From NCBI GenBank assembly GCA_025963425.1, contig JAOPUQ010000453.1:1-35414 (forward strand): a stretch of DNA of 35,414 nucleotides. The letters run 5' to 3'. This DNA comes from Modestobacter sp. (lineage in GTDB: Bacteria; Actinomycetota; Actinomycetes; Mycobacteriales; Geodermatophilaceae). This document shows, piece by piece, positions 23,614 to 31,391 of this stretch. Position 1 is the first letter of the stretch; every line of letters starts with the position of its first letter. The position numbers and the translations under genes were made by a program. The notes under the pieces are model-generated. The model made no database searches. It was not told where the DNA came from and worked only from the letters and a program-made list of their open reading frames with translations.

Positions 23614-24969
23614 GTGAACGGCACCAGCGACACGACGGGCACGTCCACGAGCTTCAACACCATCGCCGAGGCCCTGCAGGAGATCGCCGACGGCGGCATG
23701 GTGGTGGTGGTCGACGACGAGGACCGCGAGAACGAGGGCGACCTCATCATGGCCGCCGAGCACGTCACCCCGGCGGACCTGGCGTTTCTGATCCGGTACA
23801 CCTCCGGCGTCGTGTGCGTGGCGCTCACCGGCCAGCGGTGCGACGAGCTGGACCTCCCGCTGATGGTCGGCACGAACACCGAGCAGCACGGCACCGCCTT
23901 CACGCACACCGTCGACCTGGCCGCCGGCACCACCACCGGCATCTCGGCCGCGGACCGGGCGGCGACCATCCGCGGGCTCGCCGACGAGACGCTGACCGCC
24001 ACCGCCTTCCACCGCCCGGGCCACGTCTTCCCCCTGCGCGCCCGCAGCGGGGGCGTGCTCGAACGCGGGGGGCATACCGAGGCCGCCGTGGACCTGGCGC
24101 GCCTGGCCGGCCTCGCCCCGGCGGGCGTGCTCTGCGAGGTCGTCAACGACGACGGGACCATGGCCCGACGCCCGGACCTGGAGCGGTTCGCCGCGGAGCA
24201 CGGCCTGCCGATCGTGACGATCGCCGACCTCGTCCAGCACCGGCGCCGTGGCCAGGTCGCTGTCGAACGCACCGGCGAGGCGCGTGTGCCCACGCCGTGG
24301 GGACAGTTCCACTGCACCAGCTACCGCGCCGTCAGCGACGGGACCGAGCACGTCGTCTTCACCCTCGGCGACGTCTCGGCGCCGGAGGACCTGCTCGTCC
24401 GGGTGCACAGCGAGTGCCTCACCGGCGACATCTTCCGGTCGCTGCGCTGTGACTGCGGCCTCCAGCTGGAGAGCGCGATGGCCCGCATCGCCGCCGTCGG
24501 CCGTGGGGCGGTCGTCTACCTGCGTGGCCACGAGGGCAGAGGCATCGGCCTGGGCCCCAAGCTCCGCGCGTACGACCTGCAGGACGCCGGCCGGGACACC
24601 GTGGACGCCAACCTCGACCTCGGGATGCCGGTCGACAGCCGCGACTACGGGATCGGCGCGCAGATCCTGCTCGACCTCGGCGCGAGGCGGTTGCGGCTGC
24701 TGACCAACAACCCGGCCAAGTACGGCGGGCTGACCGGCCAGGGCCTGGAGATCGTCGGCAGGGAACCACTCGAGACCGTGCCGAACCCGGAGAACCTCGG
24801 CTACCTGCGCACCAAGAAGCGCCGGCTGGGACACCTGCTCCACGGCCTGGACGAGGTGCAGGTGCCGCCCGAGCGCCGGGCACCGGACCGGCACCCCCGC
24901 GCGCGTCCCCCGGTGGAGCGCCCTACCCCGCAGGATGTGCTGGCCGGGCACGGCCACGCACTCCGCTGA
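23614..24969 (+). CDS. ribBA: Bifunctional 3,4-dihydroxy-2-butanone 4-phosphate synthase / GTP cyclohydrolase II
   Basis: This 451-residue protein carries both first-step riboflavin enzymes. Residues about 14-210 are the RibB half, with the acidic active-site loop DDEDRENEGD (34-43), RYTSGVVCVAL and TTTGISAADRAATI. Residues about 220-415 are the RibA half, with the zinc ligands Cys268, Cys279 and Cys281 (SECLTGDIFRSLRCDCG), GHEGRGIGL and DYGIGAQILLDLG. The last about 35 residues are a Pro/Arg-rich tail beyond the usual end. GTG 23614 is chosen because of the AGGAG just before it and because the RibB domain begins soon after. It lies among catabolic genes, not with ribH/ribC, so it may be a second, dedicated copy that feeds flavin-dependent oxidoreductases. 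Confidence 0.95.
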   Translation: MNGTSDTTGTSTSFNTIAEALQEIADGGMVVVVDDEDRENEGDLIMAAEHVTPADLAFLIRYTSGVVCVALTGQRCDELDLPLMVGTNTEQHGTAFTHTVDLAAGTTTGISAADRAATIRGLADETLTATAFHRPGHVFPLRARSGGVLERGGHTEAAVDLARLAGLAPAGVLCEVVNDDGTMARRPDLERFAAEHGLPIVTIADLVQHRRRGQVAVERTGEARVPTPWGQFHCTSYRAVSDGTEHVVFTLGDVSAPEDLLVRVHSECLTGDIFRSLRCDCGLQLESAMARIAAVGRGAVVYLRGHEGRGIGLGPKLRAYDLQDAGRDTVDANLDLGMPVDSRDYGIGAQILLDLGARRLRLLTNNPAKYGGLTGQGLEIVGREPLETVPNPENLGYLRTKKRRLGHLLHGLDEVQVPPERRAPDRHPRARPPVERPTPQDVLAGHGHALR

Positions 24970-24997
24970 CCTGTCCCCACCCCGAAAGGACCCACCC

Positions 24998-25930
24998 ATG
25001 CGCTGGACCACCTATGTGTCACCCTCCGACGGACAGCCGCACCCGGGGCTGCTCTCGGACGGCTCGGTGCACGGTCTCCGGGCCGCCACCCGGCTGCTGG
25101 ACCTGCTCGGCGACGACGGGGAGCAGTTGGCGCGGGCAGCGGAGCAGGCCCTCGCCGACCCGCTCGACGTCGTGGCCGAAGCCGATGCACGGCTGCTGGC
25201 ACCGGTGCCCGTCCCGCCGTCGGTGCGGGACTTCTACGCCTACGAGACCCACGTGAAGACCTACCGTGAGGCCAACGGGCAGGCCATGGACCCGGACTGG
25301 TACGAGCTGCCGGTCTTCTATTTCCAGAACCCGGCAGCCATCTGCCCGGCTCGGGCGGAGATCCCGATGCCGCCCGGGTGCGTGAGGTTCGACTACGAAC
25401 TGGAGTTCGCCGCCGTCATCGGACGGACCGGGGCCAACCTCGCGCCCGACGAGGCCGAGCAGCACATCGCCGGGTACCTGCTGCTGTGCGACTGGAGCGC
25501 CCGGGACCTGCAGGCGCGGGAGTCACGCCACGGCATGGGCCCGGTCAAGGGCAAGGACACGGCGACCAGCCTGGGGCCGTGGCTGATCACCCCCGACGAG
25601 CTGGCACCCCGGCGCGCCGGTCAGGCCTTCGACCTGGAGATGCGCGCCTCGGTCAACGGCCGGCCGTACAGCAAGGGCAACGCCGGCGACCTGTACTGGA
25701 GCTTCGGCCAGATGATCTCCTACGCCTCGCGGGGCACCCGCGTCCAGACCGGGGATGTCATCGGCAGCGGCACCGTCGGGACCGGCTGCATCCTCGAGCT
25801 GTCGACGGTGCACAGCGAGGAGGAGTACCCGTGGCTGAAGCCGGGTGACGAGGTGACGCTCGAGGCCGACCTGCTCGGCGCCATCACCGGTCGGATCACC
25901 GGACCGCAGGCCCTGCATCCGCTGAAGTGA
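24998..25930 (+). CDS. Fumarylacetoacetate hydrolase (FAH) family protein
   Basis: This 310-residue protein is of FAH-family length. The metal-site pattern is visible: FDYELEFAAVIG (Glu134, Glu136), the Asp of LLCDWSARDLQ (Asp165) and KGKDTATSLGPWL with its conserved Lys. SVRDFYAYETHVKT and the C-terminal IGSGTVGTGCILE also fit. Relatives hydrolyse or isomerise 2-keto-4-enoates or acylpyruvates formed after ring cleavage, so this suggests an aromatic or heterocyclic substrate for the pathway. An AAAGGA site lies eight bases before the ATG. It is 28 bp after ribBA. The exact reaction is not known. Confidence 0.9.
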   Translation: MRWTTYVSPSDGQPHPGLLSDGSVHGLRAATRLLDLLGDDGEQLARAAEQALADPLDVVAEADARLLAPVPVPPSVRDFYAYETHVKTYREANGQAMDPDWYELPVFYFQNPAAICPARAEIPMPPGCVRFDYELEFAAVIGRTGANLAPDEAEQHIAGYLLLCDWSARDLQARESRHGMGPVKGKDTATSLGPWLITPDELAPRRAGQAFDLEMRASVNGRPYSKGNAGDLYWSFGQMISYASRGTRVQTGDVIGSGTVGTGCILELSTVHSEEEYPWLKPGDEVTLEADLLGAITGRITGPQALHPLK

Positions 25931-25997
25931 CGCCCGGCCCGTGGACAGCGATCGGACAGCGACGCCGACCGGCGTCCGACCACGACCGGGGCAACCG

Positions 25998-26882
25998 ATG
26001 ACGACAGCAGGAGTGGTCGGGCTGGGGATCATGGGGTCGGCGATGTCCGGCCACCTCCTGGCCCGGGGCCATCACGTCGTGGGGTACGACGTGGACGCCG
26101 GGCGGCTGGCCGACTTCCAGCGGGCCGGCGGCCACCCGGCCGCGTCGGTGCAGCGGGTGGCCGAGGGTGCCGACGTGGTCCTCACCTCCCTGCCCACCGT
26201 GGATGCGGCGCTCCAGGTGTGTGCCGAGCTCGCGTCGGGCGCCCATCCGGGGCTCGTCGTCGCCGAGACGTCCACACTGCCGCACGAGGTGAAGCACCGA
26301 TGCCGGCGGCTGCTCGTCGACGCCGGTGCCGAGCTGCTGGACTGTCCGCTCAGCGGCACCGGCGCCCAGGCGCTCGAGCGTGACGTGGTGGTCTACGGCA
26401 GCGGGGACGAGGACGCTTTCGAGCGGGCGCGCCCGGTCCTCGAGGCGTTCTCCCGATCCGTCCGCCACCTGGGGCCCTTCGGGCGCGGCTCGACGATGAA
26501 GCTGGTCGCCAACCTGCTGGTGGCGGTGCACAACGCGGCGACGGCGGAGGCGTTCGCCCTCGGCGAGGCCGCGGGGCTGGACCCCCAGCAGATCTACGAC
26601 ACCGTCCGGGACGGCGCCGGCAACTCGGTGATCTTCGAGAAGCGGGGACGGCTCATGGTCGACCGGTCGTACCTGCCCGCCACGGCCAAGATCTCGATGT
26701 TCGTCAAGGACGTCGGTCTGGTCACCGACTTCGCCGCCGGACTGGGTGTCGGCACGCCGCTGCTCGACGCGACCCGCCCGCTCTACGACCGCGCCGTCGA
26801 GCTGGGCCTCGCCGGCGCCGACGCCGCCGGACTGCTGGACGTCCTCAGCCCACCGCACCGCCACCGTGAGGAGCAGTCATGA
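25998..26882 (+). CDS. NAD(P)-dependent 3-hydroxyisobutyrate-dehydrogenase-family oxidoreductase
   Basis: This 294-residue protein has the cofactor motif GLGIMG (8-13), the substrate-site DCPLSGTG (115-122 region) and the catalytic Lys168 in GSTMKLVANLL, so it looks active. The family includes 3-hydroxyisobutyrate, tartronate-semialdehyde and related beta-hydroxyacid dehydrogenases. ATG 25998 starts directly before the Rossmann strand; its ribosome site is weak, and an in-frame ATG at 25941 would add 19 residues. Its stop overlaps the next gene as ATGA. It may reduce or oxidise the small product released by the upstream FAH-family enzyme, which is an inference. Confidence 0.9.
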   Translation: MTTAGVVGLGIMGSAMSGHLLARGHHVVGYDVDAGRLADFQRAGGHPAASVQRVAEGADVVLTSLPTVDAALQVCAELASGAHPGLVVAETSTLPHEVKHRCRRLLVDAGAELLDCPLSGTGAQALERDVVVYGSGDEDAFERARPVLEAFSRSVRHLGPFGRGSTMKLVANLLVAVHNAATAEAFALGEAAGLDPQQIYDTVRDGAGNSVIFEKRGRLMVDRSYLPATAKISMFVKDVGLVTDFAAGLGVGTPLLDATRPLYDRAVELGLAGADAAGLLDVLSPPHRHREEQS

Positions 26883-27316
26883 CCACGCTCGCCCGGGCCG
26901 AGGAGATCGCGTCGGCCACCCTGAAGCACGGGCGCGGGCTCGGTGCCGCGCCCCTCACCGTGGCGGTCCTGGACGCGGGCGGGCACCTGGTCGCCCTCAA
27001 ACGTGAGGACGGGTCGGGCATCCTGCGGCCGCAGATCGCCTGCGCCAAGGCGTGGGGCGCCCTGGGTATGGGCTTCAGCTCCCGGGAGCTGGGGCGGCGG
27101 GCGGAGCAGCAGCCGGTCTTCTTCGGTTCGCTGGCGTCGGTCGCCGACGGCCGACTGGCCCCGGCGGCCGGAGGGGTTCTCGTCCGGACCGCCGACGGTG
27201 CGGTGATCGGTGCCGTCGGGGTCAGCGGGGACGTCTCGGACGTGGACGAGGAGTGCGCGCTGGCGGGAGTGCAGGCGGCCGGCCTGTTGTCCGACCCCGT
27301 GCCCCCGACGGCCTGA
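26879..27316 (+). CDS. GlcG/HbpS-family protein (DUF336-type)
   Basis: This 145-residue protein matches the small GlcG/HbpS family: PLTVAVLDAGGHLVALKREDGSG, ACAKAWGALGMGFSSRELG, FFGSLASVADGRLAPAAGGVLVR and GAVGVSGDVSDVDEECALAGV. Family members bind haem or cobalamin-like cofactors or sit next to catabolic dehydrogenases, often with no known activity. It has no signal peptide, unlike secreted HbpS of Streptomyces. Its ATG overlaps the stop of the dehydrogenase gene (ATGA). It is the last gene of the plus-strand group and is followed by a strong hairpin. Confidence 0.88.
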   Translation: MTTLARAEEIASATLKHGRGLGAAPLTVAVLDAGGHLVALKREDGSGILRPQIACAKAWGALGMGFSSRELGRRAEQQPVFFGSLASVADGRLAPAAGGVLVRTADGAVIGAVGVSGDVSDVDEECALAGVQAAGLLSDPVPPTA

Positions 27317-27365
27317 GGACGCCGGCCCGTCGTCCACCGTGCACCAGCGCACTGACGTCGGGACC

Positions 27366-27408
27366 GCGGCTGCGCGGACCGCCCCTCGGGGCCGGTCCGC
27401 GCAGCCGC
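27366..27408. terminator. Strong bidirectional terminator hairpin
   Basis: A 16-bp perfect stem (27366-27381 with 27393-27408) encloses an inner CCCC/GGGG stem with a tight loop and one bulged C. It sits in the 110-bp gap between two convergent genes (ends 27316 and 27427), so it can terminate both. No T-tract is present on either strand, as expected for this GC content. Confidence 0.8.
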
Positions 27409-27426
27409 CGTCGCGAGGACGTCAGG

Positions 27427-28398
27427 TCACTTGATGACCTGCGGGTTGACCGGTGACCCCACCGCGCCCGGGACCACCAGGGGCGGCCCCACGAACAGGA
27501 ACTCGTACTGGCCGTCGTCGGCGCAGTCCGCCGCCAGCGCGTCGAGGTCCCAGATCTCGCCGACCAGCAGGCCCATGCTCACGATGATGATCAGGTGCAG
27601 CGGCTGGAAGACACCCGGCAACTCGTTGGGGCGCACCTCGGCGCCCCACGTGTCGGTGGCGATCGCGGCCACCTGCTTCTCGTGCAGCCAGGGTGCGGCG
27701 AGCAGCGACAGCCCCGGGGAGTCCCCGGCCGAGTAGCCGTCCCAGCCGGGCTTGTCCCGCCGGGCGCCCATGTCCCCGGTGCGGATCAGCACCACGTCGC
27801 CGGACTCCACCGTGACACCGTGCGCCGCGCACGCCTCGTCGAGGTCCGCGGGTGTGATGGCGTACCCCCGTTCCAGGGCGTCGACCCCCTTCACCCGGGC
27901 CACGTCCAGCAGCACGCCGCGGGAGACGACCGTCGGCATGTTCTCCACCCCGCCGCGGGCGGCGCCCTTGGCGGTGACCTCACCGGCGCTGAAGCCGTTG
28001 TACATCTTGCCGTCGCGGAAGATGTGCCCGAGGGCGTCCCACTGGCTGCCGCCCTGCAGGAAGAAGAACAGGCTGTCGTCGGCGAAGCCGAAGCCGAGCT
28101 TGTCGTCCGCGTAGCCCTGGGTCCCGGCGAGGTGGTCGGTGCCGGTGGCGACCATCTGGTGCAGCGGGTTGACCCGACCGAACGCGCCGGTCTGCGGCCC
28201 CTTGTCGTCCATCGGCAGCTGCAACGAGATGGTCTTTCCGCTGCGGACCAGGCCGGCAGCCGAACGCACCTTCTCGGGCGTGATGTAGTTCAGGGTCCCG
28301 CGCTGGTCGTCGGCTCCCCACCTGCCCCAGTTCGAGCAGGACGTGTAGTACTCGTCGAACAGCTCGAACGACGGCTCCAGGTTCTCCCCAGCAGTCAC
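27427..28398 (-). CDS. Cyclase-family protein (kynurenine formamidase-like, PF04199)
   Basis: This 323-residue protein fits the larger actinobacterial/fungal type of the cyclase family, which hydrolyses amides or lactones with a divalent metal. NWGRWGADDQRGTLNYITPEKV and SGKTISLQLPMDDKG near the start are typical. The metal motif, usually HxGTHxDxxxH, here reads LQGGSQWDALGHIF, so the first His and the motif's T-H are replaced while the Asp and last His remain. The QWD form is a recurrent variant within the family. The start is taken as GTG 28398 with a GAAGGAAGG site. It could hydrolyse an amide or lactone in the same pathway, but no substrate is known. It is followed by the terminator at 27366-27408. 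Confidence 0.87.
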   Translation of the reverse strand: MTAGENLEPSFELFDEYYTSCSNWGRWGADDQRGTLNYITPEKVRSAAGLVRSGKTISLQLPMDDKGPQTGAFGRVNPLHQMVATGTDHLAGTQGYADDKLGFGFADDSLFFFLQGGSQWDALGHIFRDGKMYNGFSAGEVTAKGAARGGVENMPTVVSRGVLLDVARVKGVDALERGYAITPADLDEACAAHGVTVESGDVVLIRTGDMGARRDKPGWDGYSAGDSPGLSLLAAPWLHEKQVAAIATDTWGAEVRPNELPGVFQPLHLIIIVSMGLLVGEIWDLDALAADCADDGQYEFLFVGPPLVVPGAVGSPVNPQVIK

Positions 28399-28509
28399 GA
28401 TGAACGGCCTTCCTTCTCTCGGGTGCACCGATGCGACGTGCTCTCCTCCGGACCGTCGGTGCGATCGGCCGGAACAGGCGTGCAAGCCCCCGAGTGCGGA
28501 GGGCTCGGG

Positions 28510-29622
28510 TCAGGGCTGCCGGGGGCGGTCGACGGTCGACCGTTTGACCAGGCTGGTCGCGAAGACCTGCTCGCGCCCGGGGCCGATCGCCGCGGGGTGC
28601 TCGATGCGCTCGGCGAGCATCCGGGCCGCGGCGCGGGCCATGTCGTCGAAGGGCTGCCGGAGCGTGCTGAGCTGGAAGACCTCCCACGACGCCATGGGGA
28701 TGTCGTCGAAGCCGAGGATCGAGATCTCCTCGGGCACCCGGACGCCGAGGGCCCGAGCGGCGTCCAGGGCGCCGAACGCGACGACGTCGTTGCCACAGAA
28801 GATCGCCGTCGGCGGTTCGGGGAGGCGGAGCAGCTCGCGGGTGTGCTGGTAACCGCTCTGGTGGGAGTAGGAGCCATGGCGGACCAGCGTCGGGTCCAGC
28901 GGGACGCCATGGGCCTCGAGTGCGTCCTGCAGGCCGGCCAGGCGGTCGCGGCTGGTGGAGGTGTTCGCCGGGCCGCGGACCACCCCGATCCGCCGGTGCC
29001 CCAGCTCCAGCAGGTAACGGCCGCCGGCATAGGCGCCGCCGTGGTTGTCGCTGATCGCGCGGTCGACGTCCAGCCCGTCGATGTAGCGGTTGAGCAGCAC
29101 CATGGGCAGCCCGCGCCGCTGGAGCAGGCCGGCGAAGCTCGACCCCAGCGTCGCCGTGGTCACCAGCACGCCGTCGATCGACCGGTCCAGCAACCGGTGC
29201 AGCGCCTCCTGGCCGGTGGGGAGGTCGGTGCGCTCGGCGAAGAGCACCACCCGGTAGCCCATGAGCTGCAGCTCGTCGTAGACGGGCGTCAGCAGGTAGG
29301 GGAAGAACGGGTTGGTGAGGTCGGAGACGATGACCGCGACGGTGCGGGTCGATCGGGAGGCCAGCCCGCTGGCCAGGGAGTTGGTCACGTACCCCAGGCG
29401 ACGGGCGGCTTCGTCCACGCGCTGCCGGGTCTCCTCGCGTACCCGCGGGTCGCCACGCAGGGCGTGGGAGACCGTCGACTGCGACACCCCGGCCGCACGG
29501 GCGACGGTCCAGGCGGTGGTCGTCGCGTCCACCGGCTGCGGGCTCGGTGCCGCTGCGGTCATCGCCGACGGCCGGCCGGCATCGGCCGCCCGGGGCGCCG
29601 GATGGCGGGACACAGCGGTCAT
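28510..29622 (-). CDS. LacI-family transcriptional regulator
   Basis: This 370-residue protein has a LacI-type helix-turn-helix (TVARAAGVSQSTVSHALRG, 39-57) and hinge helix (NSLASGLASRSTRTVAVI), followed by the sugar-binding-protein-like sensor domain (VSDLTNPFFPYLL, DGVLVTTATLG, GHRRIGVVRGPANTSTSRDRLAGLQDALEAHG, FCGNDVVAFGALDAARALG, ILGFDDIPMA). The first about 35 residues are a Pro/Ala-rich tail; a second ATG at 29562 is a possible start. It lies after the second transporter operon, behind a hairpin, and before the cyclase gene on the same strand. It is a probable repressor of one or both; no operator could be firmly assigned. Confidence 0.92.
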   Translation of the reverse strand: MTAVSRHPAPRAADAGRPSAMTAAAPSPQPVDATTTAWTVARAAGVSQSTVSHALRGDPRVREETRQRVDEAARRLGYVTNSLASGLASRSTRTVAVIVSDLTNPFFPYLLTPVYDELQLMGYRVVLFAERTDLPTGQEALHRLLDRSIDGVLVTTATLGSSFAGLLQRRGLPMVLLNRYIDGLDVDRAISDNHGGAYAGGRYLLELGHRRIGVVRGPANTSTSRDRLAGLQDALEAHGVPLDPTLVRHGSYSHQSGYQHTRELLRLPEPPTAIFCGNDVVAFGALDAARALGVRVPEEISILGFDDIPMASWEVFQLSTLRQPFDDMARAAARMLAERIEHPAAIGPGREQVFATSLVKRSTVDRPRQP

Positions 29623-29642
29623 GGGAGTTCCCTCGATGCGGT

Positions 29643-29679
29643 GGGCACGGGCGCCGGTCCGGGGAGGGCGCCCGTGCCC
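29643..29679 (-). terminator. Terminator hairpin of the second transporter operon
   Basis: GGGCACGGGCGCC (29643-29655) and GGCGCCCGTGCCC (29667-29679) pair perfectly over 13 bp around an 11-base loop. It lies 23 bp past the ABC ATPase stop (29702) and before the LacI-type gene (start 29622), so it likely separates the two transcription units. Confidence 0.7.
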
Positions 29680-29701
29680 AGGAGGGGAGTGGCCGGCGGG
29701 C

Positions 29702-30466
29702 TCAGACCGCCGAGGCGACCGTGGGCGTCAGCGCCTTCATGTTCTCCAGCCGGGCCAGGACCTCGGCCTGGAGCGTCGCCACCGCCGGGTCCGACTGCCG
29801 GCGCGGGCGTGGCAGGTCGATCTCGATGTCCTCGAAGATCTTCCCCCCGGGCTGAAGGACGATGATGCGGTCGGAGAGCTCGACCGCCTCCACGACGTCG
29901 TGCGTGACGAAGACGACGGTCTTCTTCGAGTGCGACCAGATCTCCTGCAACTGGGCGCGCAGCCCCCGCGCGGTGATGGCGTCCAGGTGGCTGAACGGCT
30001 CGTCCATGATGAGCAGGTCCGGCTCCACCGCGAACGCCCGGGCGATGCCCACACGCTGCTGCATGCCGCCGGAGAGCTGACCGGGGAAGAAGTCACCGTG
30101 CTTGGACAGGCCCACCATGTCCAGGTAGCGGTCGACCCGTGTGCCCGCTGCCTCGTCCGCGGAGTCCTGGACGTACAGCATGTTCTTCCGCACGCTCCGC
30201 CACGGCAGCAGGCGCGGGTCCTGGAAGACGTATCCGAGCCGGGCCGGGCTGCCGCTGTCACCGGTGACCGAGATGTGCCCGGAGGTGTGGTCCTCCACCC
30301 CCGAGATGATGTTGAGCAGGGTGCTCTTCCCGCACCCCGAGGGCCCGACGATCGACACGAACGTCTGCCCTCGCACGTCGAAGCTGATGTGGTCGAGCAC
30401 GCGGTTGCTGCGGGCCGTTCCGGCACCGAAGGTCTTGCAGAGGTCTTTCACCGTCAGAACGGCCAT
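29702..30466 (-). CDS. ABC importer ATP-binding protein, NitT/TauT type, second system
   Basis: This 254-residue protein has Walker A GPSGCGKST (41-49), the Q-loop with LGYVFQDPRLLPWRSVRKNM, signature LSGGMQQRVGIAR (131-143), Walker B LLIMDEPFSHLD (151-162) and the switch His189. These mark the nitrate/taurine/sulfonate type. ATG 30466 is used because AGAGG lies seven bases before it and MAVLTVKDL begins the first strand; a longer in-frame start at 30547 adds a Pro-rich tail without support. It completes the importer formed by the three upstream genes. Confidence 0.93.
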   Translation of the reverse strand: MAVLTVKDLCKTFGAGTARSNRVLDHISFDVRGQTFVSIVGPSGCGKSTLLNIISGVEDHTSGHISVTGDSGSPARLGYVFQDPRLLPWRSVRKNMLYVQDSADEAAGTRVDRYLDMVGLSKHGDFFPGQLSGGMQQRVGIARAFAVEPDLLIMDEPFSHLDAITARGLRAQLQEIWSHSKKTVVFVTHDVVEAVELSDRIIVLQPGGKIFEDIEIDLPRPRRQSDPAVATLQAEVLARLENMKALTPTVASAV

Positions 30467-30523
30467 GTCGTTGCCTCTCGGGTCCGGGGGAGGGGGGAGG
30501 GAGAAGGGGACGTCGTCCGGCCG

Positions 30524-30560
30524 CGGCGCCGGTGGGGGGCGGTGCACCCTACCGGCGCCG
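30524..30560 (-). terminator. Intercistronic hairpin between permease and ATPase genes
   Basis: CGGCGCCGGT (30524-30533) and ACCGGCGCCG (30551-30560) pair perfectly over 10 bp. It lies in the 106-bp spacer between the permease stop (30573) and the ATPase start (30466). As with 3333-3364 it may tune expression inside the operon rather than end it. Confidence 0.45.
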
Positions 30561-30572
30561 GTCGCCGGCTCC

Positions 30573-31391
30573 TCAGTGCGTCTGGTCGCGCCATCGGAAG
30601 GCCCGCCGGGAGGCCTTCTCGAAGACGAGCTGGTCCAGGACGATGATCACGCCGACGAAGAGCACCACCCAGGCCGCGAACCCGGCGAACTGGTTGGCGT
30701 CGTACCAGTAACGGGCCCGGTACCCGGCGCCGCCCGAACCGCCGAACCACTCGGCGAGCAGCACACCGTTCCAGCCCATGATCACGGCGAACCGGACCCC
30801 GGCCAGGACGTAGCCGGAGACCGCGGGCAGGACCAGGTCCCGGACCCGCCTGGTCAGGGGGATGCCGTAGGACGACGACATGTCGCGCAGATCGCGGGAC
30901 ACGCCCTGAACCCCCTGTGCCACGTTGAGGATGACGAAGGGGACCGCCGTCAGGAACGTCGTCACGATCGGCGACATGTGCCCGAACCCGAACCACATCA
31001 CGGTCAGGAAGGCCCACATGATGGCCGGGATGGACAGCCCCACCATGACCGGGCTCTCCAGGAACGCCCGGGCCATGGGGGACAACCCGATGAGGACGCC
31101 GATCAGGATGCCGGCGACGACCGACAGTGCCACCCCGATGCTGAACCGGTAGAAGGTGTCCGCGAAGTTGCCGAACACCTCGCCCCGGCGGAACTCCTCG
31201 ATCAGCCGGTCGACGACCGAGGCCGGTCCCGGGATCCGCTCGAACAGTGCCGCCAGCAGCAGCCAGGTCAGGAACGCGGCGACGTAGAACGTGCTGCGGG
31301 CCGCCGGGTTCGACGTCAGCCGCCCGCGCCAGGCCGGGGCGTCGCCGGCCATCTCCTCCGCCGAACGGCGGCGGGTCACGGTCTGCGTCAC
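30573..31391 (-). CDS. ABC importer permease, NitT/TauT type, second system, subunit B
   Basis: This 272-residue membrane protein has about six hydrophobic segments. The docking loop region reads NVAQGVQGVSRDLRDMSSSYGIPLTRRVRDLVLPAVSGYVLAGVRFAVIMGWNGVLLAE, in keeping with BPD_transp_1 permeases. The GTG start at 31391 overlaps the stop of the other permease gene as GTGA. The two unlike permeases probably form a heterodimer, as in the first system. Residues 1-30 are polar and cytoplasmic. Confidence 0.9.
   Translation of the reverse strand: MTQTVTRRRSAEEMAGDAPAWRGRLTSNPAARSTFYVAAFLTWLLLAALFERIPGPASVVDRLIEEFRRGEVFGNFADTFYRFSIGVALSVVAGILIGVLIGLSPMARAFLESPVMVGLSIPAIMWAFLTVMWFGFGHMSPIVTTFLTAVPFVILNVAQGVQGVSRDLRDMSSSYGIPLTRRVRDLVLPAVSGYVLAGVRFAVIMGWNGVLLAEWFGGSGGAGYRARYWYDANQFAGFAAWVVLFVGVIIVLDQLVFEKASRRAFRWRDQTH

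Noticed and set aside
19957..25011. A 1684-codon open frame on the minus strand
   Set aside because: Only its last 655 codons (from ATG 21924) match a protein family. The rest lies antisense to the LLM oxidoreductase, ribBA and the FAH-family gene and is Arg/Val/Gly/Asp-rich, as expected for a shadow frame in high-GC DNA.
27595..29865. A 756-codon open frame on the plus strand
   Set aside because: It runs antisense through the cyclase and LacI-type genes, both of which have clear family motifs, and has no recognisable domain itself.
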